From a virus, in IMG/VR virus record IMGVR_UViG_3300022851_000033, positions 1 through 40,975 of that record: a DNA stretch of 40,975 nucleotides; one strand, given 5' to 3'. Each line of letters begins with the position of its first letter. Position 1 is the first letter of the stretch. Position numbers and translations under genes: made by a program. Under the pieces are notes generated by a model, which saw only the letters and a list, made by a program, of their open reading frames with translations, made no database searches and had not been told where the DNA came from. This document shows, piece by piece, positions 23,875 to 31,970 of this stretch.

Positions 23875-24162
23875 ATGAAAAAAGGATTATTAGGTTTTGG
23901 GATCATAATTGTGATCGCAGTGATTTTTGGGAGTACTTGGATTGGTATGAACAATAACTATCAGATGTTATCTAACAGATATGAAGCAAAAATCACTGAC
24001 AACGAGGTTGTTTATGATAATATGTGGAAAACAATTAAACAGAATTCAGAGGTTACCAATAAGTATAGTAGTGATTTCAAAGATATTTTCACTGGTATTA
24101 TGGCTGGTCGTTATGATAGTGGTGGGGGTGAAATGGATCACAGAGGCAAATCCAAATTCTAA
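23875..24162 (+). pseudogene. LemA-like membrane protein, frameshifted after about 90 codons
   Basis: The N-terminal transmembrane helix GLLGFGIIIVIAVIFGSTWI (residues 4-23) and the following YEAKI...YDNMWKTIKQNSEVT pattern match phage LemA-like proteins, which are usually about 180 residues. At GGGEMDHRGKSKF the frame goes wrong. The next frame reads VKWITEANPN from the same bases, the usual continuation of the family, so a small indel near 24130 broke the gene. Confidence 0.6.
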
Positions 24163-24469
24163 CAATAAAGTAAAGTGGTGTGAGGTGTTTAGTTGGACAA
24201 CTGTTGGTGAAATACCTGTTGAAATTAGATCGTTTGTTGAGAGTCAATCAGAGCTTAATTTAGATAAGACAATCGACTTCTTGGAGCCACTAATAAAGGA
24301 AAAATTCATAAGATTATCGTTTGATAATTTTTCATACCTTAACGTTGAACCTCAACCTAAACATATAATCATATCCTTTGTTGTGAATTTAATTTTATGT
24401 ATATTTATGTCAGTTATTGTAGTTAATAATAACCAGAGTAATAATTATTATAGACGATGGAGAAATTAG
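24122..24469 (+). pseudogene. Shifted-frame continuation fused to an unrelated membrane-type tail
   Basis: This frame starts with VKWITEANPN, belonging to the LemA-like gene upstream. From about codon 20 the sequence (FSWTTVGEIPVEIRSFVESQ) is different, and it ends with one hydrophobic helix (IISFVVNLILCIFMSVIVV). It has possible GTG starts at 24122 and 24128 and overlaps the helicase start by 13 bp. It could be a real hybrid membrane protein or a relic. Confidence 0.4.
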
Positions 24470-25797
24470 GAGAAAAAGTAAAGTTTAAACACAAAGGAGT
24501 AGAGATTGAACTTGAATTAACTGACGAATTTAAAAAAGCGTCATATTTGATGGACAAAACCAATGAAAGCTTTTTTCTTACGGGAAAGGCAGGTACTGGT
24601 AAGTCAACTATTTTAAGTTATTTTTCTGAAAAAACAACAAAAAATGTTGCGGTATTATCCTTCACAGGATTGGCTGCAATTAACGTAGGTGGTGCAACAA
24701 TACACTCTTTCTTTAAGTTCCCTTTGGGATTCATAGATACTGCAAAAATCAGCAGACCCAAACCAAGTATACAAAAAATATGCATGAACATTGATACTAT
24801 TGTTATTGATGAGGTTTCTATGGTTAGGGCTGATTTAATTGATGGGATAGACAAAACACTTCGTGTTAATAGAAATAACCCAAGACCTTTCGGTGGAGTC
24901 CAAATGGTTTTTATTGGCGACCTTCACCAATTACCTCCAATCATTGGTAATGAGGAAAGGGATGTTTTCTATAAATTTTATGAAACCCCTTATTTTTTCT
25001 CCGCTTCAGTATTTGAAGGATTTAATATACCATACATGGTATTACAAAAAGCACATAGGCAAAAAGATATTAATTTTGTAAAAATTCTAAATTCAATTAG
25101 AGAAAGAAAAAACCTAGATATTGCAATACCAGTATTAAACAAAAGAGTTGGATATAATAAGGAAGAATTGGTTAATGGGTCAACTGTATGTTTAACAACT
25201 ACAAATAAAAAATGTGATCACATTAATAAATTTTTCATGGATAAGTTAATAACAAAAACCCAAACTTATCGTGCTAAAATTAATAATATTTTTGATAAAG
25301 GTTCCTATCCAAATGATGATGTACTTAAACTAAAGGTAGGGGCTAAGGTTATGACAATTAGAAATGATGGTGAGGCTGGTTATGTAAACGGTGATATTGG
25401 TATTATTAAGGAACTCCATAAGGATCGTATTATTGTTGAAATGAAAGGAAGAGATGTAGCTGTTTGTGAACAAACTTGGGAAAAAAACGAATACGACTAC
25501 ACACCTAAGACAGAAGAAGCACCTGCAATAGTTAGTAAAAAAATTATCGGTACATATAAACAATTACCAATAAAATTAGCTTGGGCAATTACAATGCATA
25601 AAAGTCAAGGTCAGACATATGAAAAGGTGTATCTTGATTTTAATAATGGTACCTTTGCTAGTGGTCAGGCATACGTAGCATTGTCTAGATGTAAAACATT
25701 TGAGGGACTTAGTATGAAAAGAGAATTAACCTCAAGTGATATAATTCTAGACTACAAAATAAATCATTTTTACCAACAATTCTCAGAAATAAACTAA
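24457..25797 (+). CDS. PIF1/Dda-type SF1 DNA helicase
   Basis: This 446-residue SF1B helicase has Walker A GKAGTGKS (43-50), motif Ia SFTGLAAINV, Walker B VIDEVSM (116-122), motif III GDLHQLPP (154-161), and a C-terminal WAITMHKSQGQTYEKV plus YVALSRCK, the motif V/VI region. This is the PIF1/RecD2/Dda layout. Such helicases start replication forks or remove proteins and RNA from DNA. The stop overlaps the next ATG by one base. Confidence 0.9.
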   Translation: MEKLGEKVKFKHKGVEIELELTDEFKKASYLMDKTNESFFLTGKAGTGKSTILSYFSEKTTKNVAVLSFTGLAAINVGGATIHSFFKFPLGFIDTAKISRPKPSIQKICMNIDTIVIDEVSMVRADLIDGIDKTLRVNRNNPRPFGGVQMVFIGDLHQLPPIIGNEERDVFYKFYETPYFFSASVFEGFNIPYMVLQKAHRQKDINFVKILNSIRERKNLDIAIPVLNKRVGYNKEELVNGSTVCLTTTNKKCDHINKFFMDKLITKTQTYRAKINNIFDKGSYPNDDVLKLKVGAKVMTIRNDGEAGYVNGDIGIIKELHKDRIIVEMKGRDVAVCEQTWEKNEYDYTPKTEEAPAIVSKKIIGTYKQLPIKLAWAITMHKSQGQTYEKVYLDFNNGTFASGQAYVALSRCKTFEGLSMKRELTSSDIILDYKINHFYQQFSEIN

Positions 25798-26153
25798 TGG
25801 AAAGTAACACTAAACCATGTGATGGAATCTATGGTAGTTCTTGTAATAAGAATAATAAATGTAATTATCCTGACTGTAAAACAATTGAGCAGATTCTTAA
25901 GGATTATTGCTCATTAGATATAAGGGGTGGTCAGAGACTAGATAATGATATTTTTAATGATTATCTAGTTAGTACGACAGAACCTTATTGGGTTTGTATT
26001 GATTGTTCCATAGATAGAAATGCAGATTTTCCTAAAGGTCATCAATACACTATACACCCTGATGAGTGCGGTATTTGCTTAGAAAAGAAACAGGTAACTC
26101 AACCAAGAGATTTGGGGTTAGATAGATATAAAATAAGAGTAATTAATGAGTAG
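25797..26153 (+). CDS. Cys-rich hypothetical protein
   Basis: A 118-residue protein with cysteines spaced as in small zinc-binding domains: CDGIYGSSC, CNYPDC, later CIDC and CGIC. Coupled to the helicase (TAATG overlap) and overlapping the methyltransferase start by 8 bp. Role unknown. Confidence 0.55.
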   Translation: MESNTKPCDGIYGSSCNKNNKCNYPDCKTIEQILKDYCSLDIRGGQRLDNDIFNDYLVSTTEPYWVCIDCSIDRNADFPKGHQYTIHPDECGICLEKKQVTQPRDLGLDRYKIRVINE

Positions 26154-27165
26154 TATTATTCAAAATAAATCCTATTGGGAAAACATGGATGATGTTTCTC
26201 TTAATAATTATGCTGAAGAAATATTTAATCACTATAGACTAATCGGTTTCCCGTATTATTCTCTATCCTTCGAAGAAAAACTAAAAGACTATAGGAAAAC
26301 AGAAAAATATCTCTTAGAAAAAAATCTAATCGAAGATAAATCAGTAAAACAAACTATGCACCTATTGGGTGTTGCTTGGAATTATTTTCCACATGCATTC
26401 GATGTAAAATGTGGGAATAAAAGAACACCAATAGAAGTCTTTAATGATGATGAACTCTTTATGAAAGCAATAAAGAAAAGACTTAAGCATGGTACATATA
26501 TTAGCGATTCTGGGATTAGAAAAATATTGAGAATTTATTCAAATACTCAATCAGTAAGTAACTTTAGACCAACGGCTGCAACAGCCATTTATGATCATTT
26601 TTTGACTGATAATGAGTCGATTGTGTTGGATATGTCTGGTGGTTGGGGTGGTAGGATGTTAGGTGCATCATTATCACCCAAGGTTGGTAAATATATTTAT
26701 TGTGAACCATCAACTAAAACATATAGTGGACTTGGTTGTTTATCATCCTTTCTTTCTTTTGTAAATCCTAATTTTAAAACAATGGGATATGAACTAGGGA
26801 GTGAAGACTTGATTCTAGAGGATAGTTCTTTAGACCTATGTTTTACCTCACCACCATATTTTGACTTAGAGAAATACTCAACTGAAGATACACAAAGCTT
26901 TATTAAGTACCCAACAATTAAAAAATGGTCAGAAGGTTTTTTAAGAAAAACAATAGAGAATTGTTTTTCTGCACTGAAAAACAACAAATATATGGTCATA
27001 AATATAGCAGACCCATCGAGAGGTGGGTATAGTATCGTAGATGAAACCATTAAATTTGCAAAAGAAAGTGGTTTTGAGTATATTGACGAATATAAATTGG
27101 TATTATCTAACTTGAATAAGAGTAATTTTAAATATGAGCCAATTTTAATATTTAAAAAGAGATAA
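26146..27165 (+). CDS. DNA amino-methyltransferase (N4/N6 type)
   Basis: This 339-residue SAM-dependent enzyme has the SAM-binding motif I region LDMSGGWGGR (161-170) and a catalytic motif TSPPYFDLE (234-242), of the (D/N/S)PPY class that methylates the exocyclic amine of adenine or cytosine. The motif order (SAM site first) and a helical N-terminal domain of about 140 residues are visible. A Mom-like gene follows after 5 bp, suggesting a DNA-modification cassette that protects phage DNA. There is no restriction gene here. Confidence 0.8.
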   Translation: MSSIIQNKSYWENMDDVSLNNYAEEIFNHYRLIGFPYYSLSFEEKLKDYRKTEKYLLEKNLIEDKSVKQTMHLLGVAWNYFPHAFDVKCGNKRTPIEVFNDDELFMKAIKKRLKHGTYISDSGIRKILRIYSNTQSVSNFRPTAATAIYDHFLTDNESIVLDMSGGWGGRMLGASLSPKVGKYIYCEPSTKTYSGLGCLSSFLSFVNPNFKTMGYELGSEDLILEDSSLDLCFTSPPYFDLEKYSTEDTQSFIKYPTIKKWSEGFLRKTIENCFSALKNNKYMVINIADPSRGGYSIVDETIKFAKESGFEYIDEYKLVLSNLNKSNFKYEPILIFKKR

Positions 27166-27170
27166 TAGTA

Positions 27171-27941
27171 ATGGATGCCCATCAATATATTAGAAGACTC
27201 GAAACCCAAGCCAGAGACTTAGCCCAAGGCAATAGTTATTGGGAGACATTAGACCTTGATCTTAAAAATTCAGTAGTTAAAGAAATCGATTTAAAGACCG
27301 CTAGAGAGATCATTGAGGAATATGAGTACTTAGGTTGTGTTGCTGCTGTAAACTGGCACCAGTACGGCATATTTTTCGTTGACAAGGCTACAAATGAAGA
27401 GGTTTGTGGTGGTGTTGTAATCTTTGGTCAAGAATATGCTGAAAATAGAGGTGTTTGGGATAAATACGATTTTACTGGTAATATTATACTATTAAACAGA
27501 GGAGTTTGTTTGCATTGGGCACCCATCAATACCAATAGTAAATTAATAATGGATGCAATCAAACAACTACCACCTAAATATGAGGTGATTACATGTACTA
27601 TTGATCCAGATGCTGGTGAGATTGGCACAATATATCAAGCATGTAATTTTCATTATGTTGGTGTACTAAGAAAAAACAAAAAGAGACTTAACTTCGTTAT
27701 TAATGGTAAGAAATATGGGTCTAGATCAATAAGACAAAAATATGGAACCATGTCTAAAAAACTTTTACCTGATTTAGTTAAAGAAAAATTAGGTAAAGAT
27801 GCAACAATTGAGTTTGTTGAGGTTCACTCAAAAGGAAGGTATTTCTATTTTAACTGTAATAAGAGGAAATCCAGATATTATAGAAATAAAATAAAAGATA
27901 TTATTAAACCATATCAAAAAAGAGACGAATGCCAGATGTAA
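27171..27941 (+). CDS. Mom-like DNA adenine modification protein
   Basis: This 256-residue protein has a GNAT-like core. DAGEIGTIYQACNFHYVG (about residues 145-162) matches the signature of the phage Mu Mom family and relatives. Upstream are AAVNWHQYGIFFV and NRGVCLHWAPINTNSKLI, in the usual order. Mom carbamoylmethylates adenine to block restriction. The basic C-terminus (NKRKSRYYRNKIKDIIKPYQ) fits DNA contact. It overlaps the next gene by 13 bp. Confidence 0.72.
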   Translation: MDAHQYIRRLETQARDLAQGNSYWETLDLDLKNSVVKEIDLKTAREIIEEYEYLGCVAAVNWHQYGIFFVDKATNEEVCGGVVIFGQEYAENRGVWDKYDFTGNIILLNRGVCLHWAPINTNSKLIMDAIKQLPPKYEVITCTIDPDAGEIGTIYQACNFHYVGVLRKNKKRLNFVINGKKYGSRSIRQKYGTMSKKLLPDLVKEKLGKDATIEFVEVHSKGRYFYFNCNKRKSRYYRNKIKDIIKPYQKRDECQM

Positions 27942-28468
27942 ATGAAAATTATATAAGTACATACTTACATATGTATGGGGTCTTGCCTATGCTTTATTTA
28001 GTTGAGAAACTTGAGCTTGATGAAGAATATGAAAAATGTGGCATTATTGTATCTGTAATCAAAAAACACGTAAGTGAATTCGATTTAGATAAAGACCTAC
28101 CAATAATATTAAATGAAAGTACATTAAAAATATTTATTGAGAATGACATTGAAAATGCTAAAATTTTAAAAATTGACCCGTTAGAACCAGATCAATTTAT
28201 TAAATTATCTAAACATTACGGTGATGCTATCTATAAAGAGATTAATCTCAAGGGGGTTGAACTAGAGATTTTCGAGCTTTCAGAGTCACTAAACTACGGT
28301 AATATATATATAGATGATGGTACTGTTTTTTGGGAATATACCGCATCTTCTGTGAATAAAATTGAAGAGGCAATTAGGGTTGATAGTGAAATAATAAAAA
28401 ATCTTGGTTATTTTATTGAAGACAATAAAATTGAGTTAAATTTGGCATCATTTAAGATAATATTTTAG
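27929..28468 (+). CDS. Hypothetical acidic protein in the modification cluster
   Basis: A 179-residue protein (start MPDVNENYISTYLHMYGVLP) with no known domain. It starts inside the end of the Mom-like gene, so it may be co-translated and linked to DNA modification. Confidence 0.5.
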   Translation: MPDVNENYISTYLHMYGVLPMLYLVEKLELDEEYEKCGIIVSVIKKHVSEFDLDKDLPIILNESTLKIFIENDIENAKILKIDPLEPDQFIKLSKHYGDAIYKEINLKGVELEIFELSESLNYGNIYIDDGTVFWEYTASSVNKIEEAIRVDSEIIKNLGYFIEDNKIELNLASFKIIF

Positions 28469-28474
28469 AAAATA

Positions 28475-28936
28475 ATGAAAACTACATGTGGAATAATAAT
28501 TTATGACAAGGAAGTGAATAAAATTCTTTGTTGTCATCCAACAGATCATCCAAATAATGTTTGGTCAATTCCAAAGGGAATGTTCGAAAAAAATAAAGAT
28601 GCATCACATAAGGATGCTGCCTTAAGGGAGTTACAAGAAGAAACTAACATAACATTTGATCGATCAATAAGCTTAGGACTTCTTTCTGAACAAGAATATA
28701 GAAATGGTAATAAAAAATTGATACCATTCTTTATTGTTGTGAGTTATCATAAGCTATTTAGTGACTTAAAATGTAATAGTTACTTCCTAAATAAAAAAAC
28801 TGAAGAAATAACATCCGAAATAGATAAATTTAAGTGGTTTGATTTGGATGAGGCAATAAAGGTTGTACACCCCACTCAGGTAAATTCATTACTTGAGCTA
28901 AAGCAAAAATTAACTAGATTACGTATTATAGAGTGA
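28475..28936 (+). CDS. Nudix hydrolase 1
   Basis: This 153-residue Nudix protein has SIPKGMFEKNKDASHKDAAL followed by RELQEETNI, i.e. the Nudix box with a short insert before the REL-EE core. It hydrolyses a nucleoside diphosphate-linked compound; substrate class is unclear. RNA-cap-type or dinucleoside polyphosphates are possible. Confidence 0.8.
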   Translation: MKTTCGIIIYDKEVNKILCCHPTDHPNNVWSIPKGMFEKNKDASHKDAALRELQEETNITFDRSISLGLLSEQEYRNGNKKLIPFFIVVSYHKLFSDLKCNSYFLNKKTEEITSEIDKFKWFDLDEAIKVVHPTQVNSLLELKQKLTRLRIIE

Positions 28937-28939
28937 AGA

Positions 28940-29080
28940 ATGAAAAGAATAACAATAACAAAAAAAGCAGCGTATACAGCAATTGCTGCACACGGAGGTC
29001 AAATGTATGGTGATCTACCATATTTCTACCACCTAGAGCAAGTGGTTGATGTATTAACCGAATTTGAATTTACAAGATAA
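28940..29080 (+). pseudogene. N-terminal remnant of an HD-domain (SpoT-like) phosphohydrolase
   Basis: A 46-codon frame: AAYTAIAAHGGQMYGDLPYF followed by YHLEQVVDVL is the first helix pair of the RelA/SpoT-type HD fold (family pattern AHxGQ...PYxxH). The HD motif itself is gone. A terminator follows the stop directly. Confidence 0.55.
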
Positions 29081-29099
29081 AAAACCCTTTTGGGTTTTC
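29077..29099 (+). terminator. Intrinsic terminator
   Basis: AAAACCC-TTTT-GGGTTTT hairpin, directly overlapping the stop of the HD remnant. Confidence 0.65.
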
Positions 29100-29106
29100 T
29101 TCAAGA

Positions 29107-29241
29107 AGAATCGGTGATCTGTATGCTGGTTTAGAGGGGGATTTTTTCGCCACTAGTAAGTGGAAAAAATATAGGAAAACAAAGCATTCCCATGACCCAG
29201 TAGATGATGCAATGGGTAATGCAGAGGCATTAAAAAAATAA
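29107..29241 (+). pseudogene. C-terminal remnant of a DEDDh-type 3'-5' exonuclease
   Basis: An ATG-less frame of 44 codons ending KHSHDPVDDAMGNAEALKK. The H-x-P-x-D-D-A-x-G-N-A-E-A pattern is the last exonuclease motif (His...Asp) of phage 3'-5' exoribonucleases. The N-terminal catalytic motifs are missing, so it is a fragment. Confidence 0.55.
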
Positions 29242-29272
29242 TTAAGATGAACAAATTAAATGTAATTTTTAG

Positions 29273-29386
29273 ATGAAAATAAATAATAAAAATGGTAAAT
29301 ATGTGTATATACCTAAGTTATATTCACTTATTCCAATAAGGACAATTGAAAATAAAACATTTTTAACAAAAATTTATTACAATTAA
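29273..29386 (+). CDS. 37-residue hypothetical ORF
   Basis: ATG at 29273, 37 codons, basic, with no known motif. It overlaps the next small ORF (TAATG). It may be a degraded gene. Confidence 0.3.
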   Translation: MKINNKNGKYVYIPKLYSLIPIRTIENKTFLTKIYYN

Positions 29387-29541
29387 TGGGTAGATTCACA
29401 TATGGTGAACCTATTACAATTACAATAGAGAAACCAGAACACAAATTAAAATTACATGGAAAGGCAATAAATGATATTGCTAATAAAAGATTATTGAAAA
29501 GAGGATTCAAAGAAGTAGATGGAGGGATTAGAAAAACCTAA
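29386..29541 (+). CDS. 51-residue hypothetical ORF
   Basis: ATG at 29386, coupled to the ORF upstream; MGRFTYGEPITITIEKPEHK at the start. Composition is coding-like. Function unknown. Confidence 0.4.
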   Translation: MGRFTYGEPITITIEKPEHKLKLHGKAINDIANKRLLKRGFKEVDGGIRKT

Positions 29542-29554
29542 TACAGAGAAAAGT

Positions 29555-29656
29555 ATGCATGACACATTAACAATACCTGAAATAGCACAAAACTATCGTT
29601 TGAATATTATTGATCTGGAAGAAGTACTTCTAGAGTGGGAGTCACCTCATGTCTAA
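29555..29656 (+). CDS. 33-residue hypothetical ORF
   Basis: ATG at 29555; TIPEIAQNYRLNIIDLEEVL suggests a small helical peptide or gene fragment. It overlaps the next gene by 8 bp. Confidence 0.3.
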   Translation: MHDTLTIPEIAQNYRLNIIDLEEVLLEWESPHV

Positions 29657-29930
29657 ACGGAGAAAACCAACAATATTTAAAAGTGCCTACTACCGTTCCA
29701 AAAAAGATAGGGATTGCGATGGGTATAAATTTATTGTTAAAAATACTACTGAGTTAGAAAGAAAGGAACTTGGATTCAGTTTAGATAATCTACAAGAAAA
29801 AATACTAAAGGGTGAGCAATATCTTTATAGAGCTGGTATTGATGATGATCATAGTTTTAATTCTATGTATATATCATTGAAAAGTTTTGAAGTTTTAAGG
29901 AAAAAATATTTTAAAAAAGAAGATTATTAA
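29649..29930 (+). CDS. Hypothetical basic protein
   Basis: This 93-residue protein starts MSKRRKPTIFKSAYYRSKKD, with a strongly basic N-terminus and no domain I recognise. It lies 6 bp before the second Nudix gene. Confidence 0.5.
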   Translation: MSKRRKPTIFKSAYYRSKKDRDCDGYKFIVKNTTELERKELGFSLDNLQEKILKGEQYLYRAGIDDDHSFNSMYISLKSFEVLRKKYFKKEDY

Positions 29931-29936
29931 ATAATT

Positions 29937-30320
29937 ATGAAACAATCAGTACAAGTAGTTTTACTAAATGAATATAATGAGGTCTTGGCAGTAAGCAGAA
30001 AAGATAATCATAGCGATATGGGGCTTGTTGGTGGTAAGGTTGATCCAGAAGACATGGGTAATCTAATTAATGCTGCATATAGAGAGACGAAAGAGGAAAC
30101 AGGGTTAGAGATTAGTAACTTCCGAATGATTTTTTCAATGCATAAGCATGGATATATGGGATATACCTATTTATGTGATTATGAGGGAGAAATACAAACA
30201 GATGAGCCTCATATAGTTAAATGGGTTGGGTTTAATGAAGTTATTGCGGGTACTTTTGGTGAATGGAACAAACTTGTTGCATTATCACTAGAAAGTATGG
30301 GTATTGAAATTAAATATTAA
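29937..30320 (+). CDS. Nudix hydrolase 2 (MutT-like)
   Basis: This 127-residue protein has the Nudix box GGKVDPEDMGNLINAAYRET followed by KEETGLEI (residues about 29-56), with a 2-3 residue insertion before the REx2EE core. N-terminal VQVVLLNEYNEVLAVSRK is a typical first strand. It probably removes a damaged or toxic nucleotide. It is a different subgroup from Nudix 1. Confidence 0.82.
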   Translation: MKQSVQVVLLNEYNEVLAVSRKDNHSDMGLVGGKVDPEDMGNLINAAYRETKEETGLEISNFRMIFSMHKHGYMGYTYLCDYEGEIQTDEPHIVKWVGFNEVIAGTFGEWNKLVALSLESMGIEIKY

Positions 30321-30325
30321 AAAAT

Positions 30326-30544
30326 ATTAGTAATATTAAAACCGAAACAGGAAAAATTGTTGTTTTAGTTGAGACACTCGTTAGAGAAAATAACGATAAA
30401 TTATATATTGGTGAAGTGAAGGGTGATTTAACCATTCAAATGGGTTCTGATAATCTTACGCACCTTCTTAGTGTAATAAAAGATAAGTATGAGTATAATA
30501 TTAATCTCAAATTAAAGAACGACCTAAAAGAAATGGGGTTTTAA
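30326..30544 (+). pseudogene. Open frame without start codon
   Basis: 72 open codons with coding-like sequence (TETGKIVVLVETLVRENNDK near the start) and no ATG before an internal one at about codon 40. It may use an unusual start (ATT at 30326) or be a truncated gene. Confidence 0.4.
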
Positions 30545-30614
30545 TTTCTTTGTTTTAGAATATAAATCCATTATATTAGCGTTATAAATAACACGAGTAT
30601 TATAAGAAAGAGTA

Positions 30615-30845
30615 ATGGAAGAAAATAAAAATCAAGAAATTAATGAAGTCCTTTTGGAAGATGGTCTTGATGGATCACTAGAAAATTTAGACCCAGAAAA
30701 ACAAAGAGAGTTATTAATCGAATTCATAAAAGCTAAACATAATAACAATAAAACCAAGAAAGACTTTGGAAAGACTTATAAAAAACAAAGACAAAAGAAA
30801 AATAAGGCACAAAGACAAAGTAGGGCAACTAATCGAAGAAAATAA
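30615..30845 (+). CDS. Highly charged hypothetical protein
   Basis: 76 residues: acidic first half, then a Lys/Arg-rich tail (KKQRQKKNKAQRQSRATNRR) that could bind nucleic acid. Coupled to the next gene by a one-base overlap (AATAATGG). Confidence 0.5.
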   Translation: MEENKNQEINEVLLEDGLDGSLENLDPEKQRELLIEFIKAKHNNNKTKKDFGKTYKKQRQKKNKAQRQSRATNRRK

Positions 30846-31195
30846 TGGATAGTAAATCTGAGTGGATTGAAACTGACGGCTTTCAATCAGAACACGATAT
30901 TGATTCAAGATGGGTTCTTAGTGATGAAGAAACGGGTTTGGACACATCATCACTAAGAATATTCTCTGCACCAGATTTACCACCCGGTTATTTAAGAGCA
31001 GTTTGGATTGTAATTAAAGGCAGAAGAAAAAGAACCGATAGCGAGATTCAGGATTTTATAGAAGAAAACCAATTCAGTGAAATTGATATTGAATACTTTG
31101 GTGACGGGGTAGAGTATGAACTTAATACTGAAACAATAATATATGAAGATTCTCTTCATGTACTGGAAGAAATGTTCGATGTTGAACTTTATTAA
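30845..31195 (+). CDS. Hypothetical acidic protein
   Basis: 116 residues, Asp/Glu-rich, with PDLPPGYLRAVWIVIKGRRK near the middle. No known domain. It is part of a tight plus-strand run of small genes. Confidence 0.5.
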   Translation: MDSKSEWIETDGFQSEHDIDSRWVLSDEETGLDTSSLRIFSAPDLPPGYLRAVWIVIKGRRKRTDSEIQDFIEENQFSEIDIEYFGDGVEYELNTETIIYEDSLHVLEEMFDVELY

Positions 31196-31207
31196 TAACT
31201 AAATTTT

Positions 31208-31444
31208 ATGATAGATAATTATGATCACATAAATCCATCCCACTATGTACAGGATGATGGTAGACAAACATGGGAAAGAATGTTAGATAAATATACAAAA
31301 GAAGAGGTTGCACTTTGGATGGATATTACTGTGTTTAAATACGAAGATAGAATGGGTAAAAAGCCTACCGAAACGGAAGAGAGAGACCGCCAAAAAATAA
31401 TGTGGTATACCAAAAAAGCAAAAGAGTTAAGGGAAGAAATATAA
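31208..31444 (+). CDS. DUF3310-like small protein
   Basis: 78 residues matching the phage DUF3310 pattern: HINPSHYVQDDGRQTWERM, then VFKYEDRMGKKPTE and RQKIMWYTKKAKEL. The KY...R...K...KA..Y order is typical. The family is frequent in phage nucleotide-metabolism regions; biochemical role unknown. Confidence 0.65.
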   Translation: MIDNYDHINPSHYVQDDGRQTWERMLDKYTKEEVALWMDITVFKYEDRMGKKPTETEERDRQKIMWYTKKAKELREEI

Positions 31445-31448
31445 AATT

Positions 31449-31970
31449 ATGATGGAAAGTAATGAATCGCATAATTCACTATTGGGTATTGAGGTCTATT
31501 CGTTCAAAAGTAAAGACATCCAAGAGATTAGAGAAATTTCTAGGGGTAGAGAATATGAAAATGCATATCTACCAACCTATTGTGTAAGAGATAATGGCTT
31601 TATTGATCGCTCTGAAAGTTATTTACAATTTACTGGTTTTGGTGAGAAAAATGAAAATGAATATATTCTTTTTAATATAGTAACTTCTGATCGATTATTA
31701 GATACTGAAATTAGTGAGGTTGGTTTTGAGGAATTTATTAATGAAGAAAAAATCAATGCTACTAATTTTATTTCAATACTAAAAAATAAATTCTCTCACA
31801 AAAAGGGATATGACTATATTGCGCATGGAATTTTTTCACCTGAATATGTTGTAATTCAACTAAGATATTTTAAACATCACACACCTGATGGTGTTGATTA
31901 TGATTTCGAAATGGAATTAATTGGATATTTAGAAAATAGTTTAAATTTTAAAAAATTAGAAGATGAATAA
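31449..31970 (+). CDS. Hypothetical protein
   Basis: 173 residues without a motif I recognise; mixed alpha/beta. Its last 8 bases overlap the DUF5664-HAD fusion gene start, so the two are coupled. Confidence 0.5.
   Translation: MMESNESHNSLLGIEVYSFKSKDIQEIREISRGREYENAYLPTYCVRDNGFIDRSESYLQFTGFGEKNENEYILFNIVTSDRLLDTEISEVGFEEFINEEKINATNFISILKNKFSHKKGYDYIAHGIFSPEYVVIQLRYFKHHTPDGVDYDFEMELIGYLENSLNFKKLEDE

Noticed and set aside
23981-24469. 162-residue open frame as a whole gene
   Set aside because: Its first 45 codons overlap the LemA-like frame and look non-coding; only the part after about 24122 is coding-like.
26697-27209. 170-residue minus-strand open frame
   Set aside because: It lies fully opposite the methyltransferase and has no coupling or motif; a shadow frame.
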